This document shows, one piece after another, positions 26,163-32,545 of a stretch of DNA of 32,545 bases (position 1 is the first letter of the stretch; each line of letters opens with the position of its first letter). The stretch comes from Halanaerobiaceae bacterium. Lineage in GTDB: Bacteria; Bacillota; Halanaerobiia; Halanaerobiales; Halarsenatibacteraceae. The position numbers and the translations under genes are program-made. Location of the stretch: contig SLSL01000085.1 of the NCBI GenBank assembly GCA_007130465.1, forward strand, positions 1-32,545, in the 5' to 3' direction. The notes under the pieces were generated by a model that saw only the letters and a program-made list of their open reading frames with translations, made no database searches and was not told the origin of the DNA.

Positions 26163-26203
26163 GGTCTCCACCCCCTTTGTACTTATACATAGTTATTAAT
26201 TAA

Positions 26204-26233
26204 ATTATAACAAATAAAACACTAAAATGCCAG
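26204..26233 (-). promoter_or_regulatory. extended -10 promoter of the barrel protein-lptD unit
   Basis: On the minus strand CTGGCA (26228-26233), an 18-base spacer and TATAAT (26204-26209) are seen, with a TG one base before the -10, making an extended -10 element. The predicted transcript starts about 35 bases before the start codon at 26162. Confidence 0.7.
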
Positions 26234-26268
26234 CTTTTTCAAAAGAAAAAAGAGAATTTTATTTAAGC

Positions 26269-26294
26269 AGGAATTCCTATTCTAAAATAGAATA
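26269..26294. promoter_or_regulatory. adjacent palindromes upstream of the ccm operon
   Basis: AGGAATTCCT (26269-26278) is a perfect 10-base palindrome. It runs directly into TATTCTA-AAA-TAGAATA (26278-26294), a perfect 7-3-7 inverted repeat. Both lie 65-90 bases before the ccmE start, in the divergent intergenic region. They are candidate regulator binding sites; I do not recognise the regulator, and I see no strong plus-strand promoter here. Confidence 0.45.
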
Positions 26295-26358
26295 AGTCTT
26301 ATAGGGATTATTAAATTTTTCTTTAATATATCAGCCTTAAAAAGGAGGCTTTAAAACC

Positions 26359-26760
26359 ATGAAATCACTGACTTATAAGACTAAAGTAATAATTTTTACA
26401 ATGATAATAGTATCTATATTATCTTTTTTAATAATTAATAATTACTCCCAATCTTCAGCATATTATATGAAAGTCTCAGAACTTCTAGATGAACCTCCTG
26501 CCACAGATAGATATTTAAGAATTTCTGGAGTTCTTCTTCCTGATACTATTACCTGGAACTCTGAAACAGAAAACCTGGAGTTTACTATTAGAGATCCAGA
26601 AACAGAGGACCATCTTAATATAAAATTTAATGAAGAAGAACCAGATAACCTAAAAAATAATGACCTGATCCTGGTTGAAGGTTATTATGAGAATAACCAT
26701 CTAAAAGCTGAACAGATACTCTATCAATGTCCTTCTCAGTATGAGGAGCAGGTAAATTGA
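26359..26760 (+). CDS. ccmE: cytochrome c maturation heme chaperone CcmE, Cys-x3-Tyr variant
   Basis: This 133-residue protein has one N-terminal membrane anchor (about residues 8-28) and an OB-fold extracytoplasmic domain. Landmarks include RYLRISGVLLPDTI, LEFTIRDP, LILVEGYYENNHLKAEQIL. In standard CcmE, the stretch after this binds heme through a His in HxxxY. Here it reads CPSQY, with Cys124 and Tyr128, the CxxxY form known from archaea and some Desulfovibrio-type bacteria (System I*). CcmE takes heme from CcmC and hands it to apocytochromes. The ATG has AAGGAGG upstream. It heads a ccmE-A-B-C-D run, and its stop overlaps the start of ccmA. It is truncated after the motif, with only five residues beyond Tyr128. 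Confidence 0.88.
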   Translation: MKSLTYKTKVIIFTMIIVSILSFLIINNYSQSSAYYMKVSELLDEPPATDRYLRISGVLLPDTITWNSETENLEFTIRDPETEDHLNIKFNEEEPDNLKNNDLILVEGYYENNHLKAEQILYQCPSQYEEQVN

Positions 26761-27485
26761 TCGCTGGAAAAAATAGAATATCAGATTATAAAATCAGTAA
26801 CCTTAAATTTTCTAGAGATGGCCTAAATATAATAAATAATATTAGCATGGAATTATCACCAGGCCAGATAACAGCTCTTTTTGGCCCAAATGGGTCTGGA
26901 AAAACAACATTCCTTAAACTACTTGCCGGTATCTGGACACCTGATTCTGGAGAAATTAGCTGGTTAAATAAATCTAATCTTAAAGATTTTAATATAGGCT
27001 ACATAGGCCACGAACTATTTCTCTATAAAGATTTAACTGCCAGAGAGAATCTTGAATTTTTCGGCCAATTGTATAATACTAATGACTTAAATAAAAAAAT
27101 AAAAAACTTAATAAAAGAAGCCGGATTAGAGCTCTGGTTAAATGAACCTGTCAGGAAATACTCTAGAGGAATGCAGCAAAAACTGACTATCTGTCGAGTA
27201 TTTTTAAATTCACCAGATTTACTTCTCCTTGATGAACCTTTTACCGGGCTTGATAGTAAATCAACCAACTTCCTAATAAAGTTAATTACTCAGAACAAAG
27301 AAATTCCTGTGCTCTTTACCAGCCATAATCTCAGACAGGGGTTTAAGCTTGCAGATAACTGGCTTATACTAAAAGCTGGAAAGATAATTGAGCACTCTCA
27401 AAAGCAAAACAATAATACTCTTGATACATTTATAAAAAACTATAATAAAATACTTGCAGGTGACCTATTAGATGAAGATGCTTAA
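26757..27485 (+). CDS. ccmA: heme exporter ATPase CcmA
   Basis: This 242-residue ABC ATPase has Walker A GPNGSGKTT at residues 43-51, the signature YSRGMQQKL, Walker B LLLLDEPFTGLD and the switch His in FTSHN. Size and position between ccmE and ccmB identify it as CcmA, which releases heme-loaded CcmE from the CcmC complex. It starts with TTG, overlapping the ccmE stop as TTGA, with AGGAG 8 bases ahead. Its 3' end overlaps ccmB by 14 bases, so the three genes are translationally linked. Confidence 0.9.
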   Translation: MIAGKNRISDYKISNLKFSRDGLNIINNISMELSPGQITALFGPNGSGKTTFLKLLAGIWTPDSGEISWLNKSNLKDFNIGYIGHELFLYKDLTARENLEFFGQLYNTNDLNKKIKNLIKEAGLELWLNEPVRKYSRGMQQKLTICRVFLNSPDLLLLDEPFTGLDSKSTNFLIKLITQNKEIPVLFTSHNLRQGFKLADNWLILKAGKIIEHSQKQNNNTLDTFIKNYNKILAGDLLDEDA

Positions 27486-28152
27486 AACTGCAGCCCTATT
27501 AATAAAAAAAGATATCCAGTTAGAAAAAAATACCGGCCAGCTTTCCGGTTCAATTTTACTCTTCGCCCTGCTTGCAGGAACAATTTTTAGTATGGCCTTC
27601 CTACCTGGCCAGGACCAGCTGAGCAACTTTTTCCCAGGCATCTACTGGTTCACCCAAATCTTTGCAGTAATGCTGGTATTAAATAGATCATTTATCCGAG
27701 ATACAGAAAACTCCTGCCAGACAGCAATTCTTATGGCACCAATTACCAGAGAAATGCTTCTGCTGGCAAGAATTTTTGCAAATTATCTGCTTTTTTTATT
27801 ATTAACAGCAATAATAAGTCCTGTGCTCTTTATTCTTTTTGATGCTTTCCCTGTCTCAGGACCACTCTGGTTATTACCAATCGTTTTATTGGTCAATTAT
27901 GGCCTGGCAGCAACTGGTTCTTTACTGGCAGCTCTGGCAACATCTACAAGAATCAGCGATATTCTTTTACCAGTATTACTATTACCAATCCTGATACCTC
28001 TCATTCTTGCTGCTATCGAAACAACCCGGGCATTATATTTTAGCCAGTTAGATTATGACCAACTCTTCTTCTGGTTATTATTTATGCTCATCTATAATAT
28101 TATCTCAACATTAATCAGCTATCTTTTAGCACCATACTTAATGACCGAATAA
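27472..28152 (+). CDS. ccmB: heme exporter membrane subunit CcmB
   Basis: This 226-residue protein has six predicted membrane helices. An N-terminal KDIQLEKN segment is followed by a helix, then NRSFIRDTENSCQTAILMAP, a loop typical of CcmB. It partners the CcmA ATPase in the complex that frees holo-CcmE from CcmC. The ATG has AGGTG about 9 bases upstream, within ccmA. Length matches the family (about 220). Confidence 0.9.
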   Translation: MKMLKTAALLIKKDIQLEKNTGQLSGSILLFALLAGTIFSMAFLPGQDQLSNFFPGIYWFTQIFAVMLVLNRSFIRDTENSCQTAILMAPITREMLLLARIFANYLLFLLLTAIISPVLFILFDAFPVSGPLWLLPIVLLVNYGLAATGSLLAALATSTRISDILLPVLLLPILIPLILAAIETTRALYFSQLDYDQLFFWLLFMLIYNIISTLISYLLAPYLMTE

Positions 28153-28183
28153 TATATAATATAAATTGTTGGAGGCCTAAATC

Positions 28184-28891
28184 ATGCTAGATTCATTAAA
28201 ACAACTAGAAAAATATCTTTTTTATATATTAGGAATAATAATTCCTTTATCAATTCTCGCAGTCTTTCAGTATGCCCCTCAAGAAAGAGTCATGGGCGAT
28301 GTCCAGCGTATATTCTATTACCATGTCGGCTCAGCCTGGGTCGGATTCTTTGCCTTTTTTATAGTATTTATTGCCAGCATTCTTTATCTCCGCAATAAAG
28401 AACCTGGCTGCCATAGAATTTCCCTGGCTTCAGCAGAAATAGGGGTTCTCTTTACAACTATAGTTCTAGGATCAGGCATGCTCTGGGGCCGTTCCGCCTG
28501 GAATACCTGGTGGACCTGGGACCCAAGATTAACAACCTCTCTAATACTATGGTTAATGTATCTTGGCTATCTATTTCTCCGGCTGGCACTCCAGGGCGAA
28601 GAAAATGAAAAACAACAGCGACTGGCCGCAGTATTTGGAATCATAGCCTTTGTTAATGTTCCCCTGGTCTTTTTCTCAATCCGCTGGTGGAGAACAATCC
28701 ACCCAGTTGTAATAGAGATTGGCGGAACCGGCTTAAGCCCTAGAATGATACAGGTTCTAATCTTTTCTGTTCTGGCTATCTCAATGCTATACCTACAACT
28801 GGTTTCTCTAAGAATTAAACAACTTAAAAATAAAGACCGACTTGAAAAAATACAGAATATCTTAAGAAGAAAGGAGGGTATGGCTCCTTAA
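28184..28891 (+). CDS. ccmC: heme handling protein CcmC
   Basis: This 235-residue membrane protein has six helices and the tryptophan-rich WWD motif GRSAWNTWWTWDPRLTTSL at about residues 102-120. Two flanking His ligands are visible: His47 in YYHVGSAW and His173 in WWRTIHP, matching the E. coli CcmC heme ligands by position. It loads heme onto CcmE at the outer face of the inner membrane. The ATG has GGAGG 7 bases ahead. It lies 31 bases after ccmB and before a small ccmD-like gene. Confidence 0.95.
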   Translation: MLDSLKQLEKYLFYILGIIIPLSILAVFQYAPQERVMGDVQRIFYYHVGSAWVGFFAFFIVFIASILYLRNKEPGCHRISLASAEIGVLFTTIVLGSGMLWGRSAWNTWWTWDPRLTTSLILWLMYLGYLFLRLALQGEENEKQQRLAAVFGIIAFVNVPLVFFSIRWWRTIHPVVIEIGGTGLSPRMIQVLIFSVLAISMLYLQLVSLRIKQLKNKDRLEKIQNILRRKEGMAP

Positions 28892-28901
28892 AGCCATTAA
28901 T

Positions 28902-29045
28902 ATGAACTATCTATCTGCAGCATATATAATTTTCTGGGTTCTAATCTTCTTTTATATCTATAAAGTCCGTAAAACCAACCATGAGTTAACTGAAAAAATA
29001 GAAAAACTGGAAGAAAAAATAGAAAAAATGGAACAGAATAATTAA
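28902..29045 (+). CDS. ccmD: CcmD-like small membrane protein
   Basis: This 47-residue gene is easily missed by length cut-offs. It opens MNYLSAAYIIFWVLIFFYIY, a single membrane helix with the usual CcmD Y-L-x-x-A-Y start, and continues into a charged helix rich in Lys and Glu (ELTEKIEKLEEKIEKMEQ). CcmD helps free holo-CcmE from the CcmABC complex. It begins 10 bases after the ccmC stop; the ribosome site is weak (AAAGCC only). Its TAA at 29043-29045 shares the TTAA at 29042-29045 with the TAA of the convergent MATE gene. Confidence 0.8.
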   Translation: MNYLSAAYIIFWVLIFFYIYKVRKTNHELTEKIEKLEEKIEKMEQNN

Positions 29046-30433
29046 TTCTCGCTTTTATGCCGTTCATTTATCATAACCCTGGCTTCATCAGCCCAGTCAC
29101 CAGAAAGATATCTTCTGGCGACCCAGCCGGCCCTGGCTATAAAGTCAAGGACCATGCCTATAAAGATACCTGGCAGTCCAAATCCGGCTGGAACTGCCAG
29201 CAAATAGCTTAAACCAAGCTTAAAAATAGTCTGGCTAATTACCAGCCCGTAAAATGGAGTTCTTGTATCACCGGCAGATGATAATAGACCAGAAAGCACT
29301 CCATAAAGAGTTAAGATCGGCGCCCCAATACCGAGAGCCCTCAAAAAATTAATGCTATGATTTAATGTTGTAGGATCATCGGTAAAAAAACCAGTTAATA
29401 CCGGTGCTCCTATAATTAAAACCACCCCTCCAGCAGTTATTGTTAAAGCAGTAAGCCATAACATAGCATCAGTTATCTTCTTGCTCTCAAATGGCTTATC
29501 CATCCCTAAAGCTTTTCCTGTCATAATTGTCGTTACAGTACCATAGGCTCTATGGAGAGGAGCAACTAATTGCTGATGAACTCTTCTGGCTATATGATAG
29601 GCCGCAGCCGCCTCAGTTCCAAAAAGAAGAACCAGGGCATTAAAGGGAAAAGTAATTAAACTCTGATAGCCGCCCTGAAGAATTCTCGGCAGACTAACCT
29701 TAAATAACTGTTTAACAATTACTAAATCCCAGCCATCTTCAGGTAGGCCCAGACTTAAATGACTAAAAGAAAAGGTAAATATACCAAGATACATAATCGC
29801 AGCCACCAGTTTGGCAACAAAGGTTCCCCAGCCAACACCAACCACTCCAATTTCAGGAAATGGCCCAACTCCTAATGCCAGCCCAACTGAAAGAACAATA
29901 TTTACAACATTACTTATCACATTAACAACCATCGGTGTTCTAGTATCTCCAGTACCCTGCAAAGATCTATCTGAAATAAGAGTTATCAACCTAAAAGGAG
30001 CAGCAGCCAGAATAATCATTAAATATTCAGCACCAAGTTGAATAACCTCTGGAGCAGCACCTAAAACCGCAATTAAGAAATCTGAAAAAAGCAATCCTAT
30101 CACTAAAAATGGCAGGCTAATTACAACACCAGTTAATAATACCTGGGTCAAAACTTCATCAGAACTTCCTGCTCCACTTCTTACCTCTTCAACACCTGTT
30201 TCCTGGGAGATAAGAGCTATACTCCCTGTTCCTAAGCCCAGACCAACTCGCAAAACAAGCCGTTCCCAGACATCTCCTAAGCCAACAGCTGTAACAGCTG
30301 CCGGGCCAAAGATTCCCATCAACAGCATATCTGTTGTTCGCATAGCTGTCGTAAATATATGATTAAGAACTACCGGCCAGGCAAGAACCATCGCCTCTCG
30401 CCAGATACTATAATACTGTCCCAGGTTAACCAT
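29042..30433 (-). CDS. MATE-family efflux transporter
   Basis: This 463-residue integral membrane protein has about 12 predicted helices and the two-lobed MATE layout. The first lobe begins LAWPVVLNHIFTTAMRTTDM, with MGIFGPAAVTAVGLG following. GTGDTRTPMVVNVISN and the matching SSAGDTRTPFYGLVISQ mark equivalent places in the two lobes. It would export cationic or other small molecules using Na+ or H+. The ATG has AAAGGGAT ahead. It is downstream of hemL by 47 bases, possibly co-transcribed, but a functional link to heme is not shown. Its stop overlaps the ccmD-like stop. Confidence 0.93.
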   Translation of the reverse strand: MVNLGQYYSIWREAMVLAWPVVLNHIFTTAMRTTDMLLMGIFGPAAVTAVGLGDVWERLVLRVGLGLGTGSIALISQETGVEEVRSGAGSSDEVLTQVLLTGVVISLPFLVIGLLFSDFLIAVLGAAPEVIQLGAEYLMIILAAAPFRLITLISDRSLQGTGDTRTPMVVNVISNVVNIVLSVGLALGVGPFPEIGVVGVGWGTFVAKLVAAIMYLGIFTFSFSHLSLGLPEDGWDLVIVKQLFKVSLPRILQGGYQSLITFPFNALVLLFGTEAAAAYHIARRVHQQLVAPLHRAYGTVTTIMTGKALGMDKPFESKKITDAMLWLTALTITAGGVVLIIGAPVLTGFFTDDPTTLNHSINFLRALGIGAPILTLYGVLSGLLSSAGDTRTPFYGLVISQTIFKLGLSYLLAVPAGFGLPGIFIGMVLDFIARAGWVARRYLSGDWADEARVMINERHKSEN

Positions 30434-30480
30434 AAAACCATCCCTTTTGAATACTAAATTATCTCTAAATTATCTCCAAA

Positions 30481-31764
30481 TTATTCAATTCGGCTTATTG
30501 CTGCCTTTGCAGAATCTAAAAACTTATTCAGTTCAGCTTTTTCATGGGCCATTGACAAAAATATTGCTTCATATTGGGAAGGCGCCAGGTATATTCCATC
30601 TTTAAGCATCTCCTGAAAATACTCAGCATATAAATCAGTATCTGAAGTCGATGCTGTCTCATAATCTATTACTTCTTCGTCAGTAAAATAAAGACTAACT
30701 AATGTCCCTGCCTGGTTCACAGAAAGCTTAAGGCTTGACTCCTCTGCAATTTCTCTGAGTCCAGCAGCTAAATAATCAGCTTTCTCTTTAAGTTCTTCAT
30801 ACACACCTGGCTGCTGAATCAATTTCATCATCTCCAGCCCTGCCGCCATTGCAAGCGGGTTACCTGATAAAGTACCTGCCTGATATACCGGCCCTGACGG
30901 AGCCACCTCATCCATAATTTCTTTTTTGCCACCATAAGCACCAACAGGCAGTCCTCCCCCGATTATTTTACCAAGGCAGGTCAAATCAGCTTCAACACCA
31001 TAATATTCCTGGGCGCCACCTGGAGCCATTCTAAAGCCAGTAATAACCTCATCAAAGATCAGTAAACTGCCATATTCTTCAGTTATCTCTCTCAAAAATT
31101 CAAGATAACCTTCACCTGGAGGAACAACCCCCATATTGGCAGCAACAGGCTCAAGAATAACAGCCGCTATCTCATCGCCTTCTTCAGCAAAAACCTCTTT
31201 AATAGCCTCTTTATCATTATAGGGCAGGCTAATAGTCAAACGGGCAAGATCAGCAGGAACACCTGGGCTATCTGGCAGACCTAAAGTAGCCTGGCCTGAA
31301 CCAGCCTTTATCAAGAAACTATCGCCATGGCCGTGATAACAACCATTAAACTTTATAATCTTATCCCGGCCAGTATATCCTCTGGCCAGCCTAATTGCAC
31401 TCATAGTCGCCTCAGTACCTGAATTAACCATTCTTACCCGGTCAACAGATGGAATCAACTTAACGATTTCTTCAGCCATCTCAGTCTCAACAACAGTTGG
31501 AGCACCATAGCTTGTACCCTTTTCAAGCTGACTGCTTACAGCCTCAACAATCTCCTCTTTATTATGGCCAAATAACATCGGCCCCCAGGAACCAATAAAG
31601 TCAATATATTCATTGCCATCAATATCATAAATCCTGCTACCCTTTGCCTTTTCAATAAAAACCGGGTTCTCCTTAACAGATGAAAATGCCCTGGCTGGAC
31701 TATTTACACCGCCAGGCAACAGATCACAGGCTCTCTTATATTCCTCATAAGATTTCTCATACAT
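30481..31764 (-). CDS. hemL: glutamate-1-semialdehyde 2,1-aminomutase
   Basis: This 427-residue PLP enzyme makes 5-aminolevulinate from glutamate-1-semialdehyde, the first committed tetrapyrrole intermediate in the C5 pathway. Family landmarks: [13 protein letters not shown] at the start, [39 protein letters not shown], and [17 protein letters not shown] with Lys266 as the PLP lysine. Length is normal. The ATG has GGGAGGG upstream. It starts 2 bases after the siroheme decarboxylase gene, so both are in one heme-synthesis unit. Confidence 0.97.
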   Translation of the reverse strand: MYEKSYEEYKRACDLLPGGVNSPARAFSSVKENPVFIEKAKGSRIYDIDGNEYIDFIGSWGPMLFGHNKEEIVEAVSSQLEKGTSYGAPTVVETEMAEEIVKLIPSVDRVRMVNSGTEATMSAIRLARGYTGRDKIIKFNGCYHGHGDSFLIKAGSGQATLGLPDSPGVPADLARLTISLPYNDKEAIKEVFAEEGDEIAAVILEPVAANMGVVPPGEGYLEFLREITEEYGSLLIFDEVITGFRMAPGGAQEYYGVEADLTCLGKIIGGGLPVGAYGGKKEIMDEVAPSGPVYQAGTLSGNPLAMAAGLEMMKLIQQPGVYEELKEKADYLAAGLREIAEESSLKLSVNQAGTLVSLYFTDEEVIDYETASTSDTDLYAEYFQEMLKDGIYLAPSQYEAIFLSMAHEKAELNKFLDSAKAAISRIE

Positions 31765-31766
31765 CT

Positions 31767-32545
31767 TTAATCCCTCCCGTTAAAGCTATAATATTTCATG
31801 CTTGACTTCTTAAATTCCTCTAAACTATAAATAATCTGATAATTCATATTTCCAATCTCTTCAGCCATCTCCTCAACAATGGCCTCCAGTTCATTTTGCG
31901 ACTTTGCATGGGTCATAGCATACAGATTATAGGGCCACTCCGGTGGATATTTCGGCCGATGATAACAGTGACTCACCTGATCAAAACCAGCCAGCCTGTA
32001 ACCGGCACTATCTATCTCAACCCTATCCATATCCCAGACAGCCATCCCGTTCGCCTGATAGCCACTCCGGCGATGATATAATAAAGGAGCAATTCTCTTT
32101 AAAACTCCTGCTTCCTCCATCTTCCTTAGCCTATCAAGAATCTCATTTTCTTCACAACCACATTGAGCAGCTATCATCTTAAAAGGCCTTTTAACTAAAT
32201 CCAAATCTTCCTGAAGCAGAGCAATTATGTTCTTATCCAAACGATCTGGACGGTAAATATCCTGATTAATTGAACCTTCCTCCTGAACAGAACCCTTATC
32301 TCCAAAAGTCCTCTCTGAAAACCTGTCTAAAGCCCTATCTTTAGACGTCTTATCCTGCTCATCTCGGAGCTCAAGCTTGACCCCTAATTTATATCTCTTA
32401 ATCGCAGGAAGTTGCAAAATTTCAATATCCAAATCTTCTTCCAGCCTGTTAATCTTCTGATCCAGGCTATCTTCAGGGCCAACAGTCAGCGTAAACCATA
32501 AATTATAATCATGGGAACGCCTGTAATTATGAGTAACTCCAGGCA
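31767..32545 (-). CDS. AhbA/AhbB-type siroheme decarboxylase, two-unit protein (partial, cut by window end)
   Basis: The frame stays open to the right window edge, so the true start lies outside; there are 258 visible residues. The visible N-terminus reads [20 protein letters not shown], the conserved end region of one AsnC/Lrp-like AhbA/NirD-type unit. After a linker of charged residues, a second unit begins with a winged helix ([20 protein letters not shown] and so on) and ends in its own copy of the motif, [20 protein letters not shown]. These units decarboxylate siroheme to didecarboxysiroheme, the step after siroheme in the alternative heme pathway, and usually exist as separate AhbA and AhbB. 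Here they appear joined in one chain. Adjacent hemL supports heme synthesis. NirDL-type heme d1 synthesis is the alternative. Confidence 0.85.
   Translation of the reverse strand, partial: PGVTHNYRRSHDYNLWFTLTVGPEDSLDQKINRLEEDLDIEILQLPAIKRYKLGVKLELRDEQDKTSKDRALDRFSERTFGDKGSVQEEGSINQDIYRPDRLDKNIIALLQEDLDLVKRPFKMIAAQCGCEENEILDRLRKMEEAGVLKRIAPLLYHRRSGYQANGMAVWDMDRVEIDSAGYRLAGFDQVSHCYHRPKYPPEWPYNLYAMTHAKSQNELEAIVEEMAEEIGNMNYQIIYSLEEFKKSSMKYYSFNGRD

Noticed and set aside
26220-26256. CTTTTTC-AAAA-GAAAAA inverted repeat as a terminator
   Set aside because: The stem is only A-T rich and weak, and no gene ends nearby; it is more likely chance in AT-rich DNA.
30434-30480. Near repeats of AAATTATCTC between hemL and the MATE gene as a regulatory array
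   Set aside because: Too short and too AT-rich to separate from chance; no dyad symmetry is seen.
31896-32182. Two plus-strand open frames opposite the siroheme decarboxylase gene
   Set aside because: The minus-strand frame carries the conserved Ahb motifs; the plus frames are shadows.

Overview
This window looks like a chromosomal segment of a diderm (outer-membrane-bearing), low-GC member of the Firmicutes lineage, most plausibly a halophilic anaerobe of the Halanaerobiales type. That placement is inference. It rests on AT-rich DNA, purine-rich Shine-Dalgarno sites of the AGGAGG/AGGGGG type with frequent TTG and GTG starts, a Firmicutes-style AddAB pair, and strongly acidic proteins. Alongside these are genes that only make sense with an outer membrane: LptD/OstA, LpxA, TolC, and two outer-membrane protein candidates. 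I found no rRNA, tRNA, CRISPR array, insertion sequence or phage gene. The longest gene-free stretch is about 190 bases, between two divergent genes at 26163-26358.

Layout, left to right. (1) 1-1458 (minus): a beta-propeller protein related to glycoside hydrolase family 43, overlapping a regulator with a winged helix and an FCD domain that is cut by the window edge. (2) 1546-2964 (plus): cardiolipin synthase. (3) 3035-8844 (minus): addB-addA, the recombination helicase-nuclease. (4) 8902-9923 (minus): a coiled-coil protein and a membrane-anchored NusG-domain-II-like protein. (5) 10019-15478 (minus): an ABC-type tripartite export operon with two TolC-family genes, a periplasmic adaptor, an ATPase and a MacB-type permease. 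It diverges from a MarR regulator (15626-16093) across a compact promoter region. (6) 16142-19961 (minus): phosphoglucomutase, GalU and a TraF/PorV-like outer-membrane protein. (7) 20059-26162 (minus): an envelope block of beta-barrel candidate, LptD, LpxA, Gfo/Idh/MocA dehydrogenase and DegT aminotransferase. (8) 26359-29045 (plus): cytochrome c maturation genes ccmE-ccmA-ccmB-ccmC plus a 47-residue ccmD-like gene. (9) 29042-32545 (minus): a MATE transporter, hemL, and an AhbA/AhbB-type siroheme decarboxylase cut by the right edge.

How the genes work together. GalU and phosphoglucomutase supply UDP-glucose for surface glycans. LpxA plus the dehydrogenase/aminotransferase pair matches the GnnA/GnnB route that makes a 3-amino sugar acceptor, so this cell may build lipid A with amide-linked chains at both the 2 and 3 positions; LptD would place the product in the outer membrane. 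HemL feeds tetrapyrrole synthesis, the Ahb protein points to the siroheme-dependent heme route, and the Ccm genes attach heme to c-type cytochromes. The CcmE here carries a Cys-x3-Tyr motif instead of the usual heme-binding His, the mark of the variant (System I*) pathway. Together these suggest a respiring anaerobe.

The strongest leads are the lpxA-gnnA-gnnB-like cluster, the variant CcmE operon, the two-domain Ahb protein, a TolC-family protein that appears to lack the barrel strands, the symmetric MarR/efflux control region, and hairpins with terminator features lying just in front of downstream genes.
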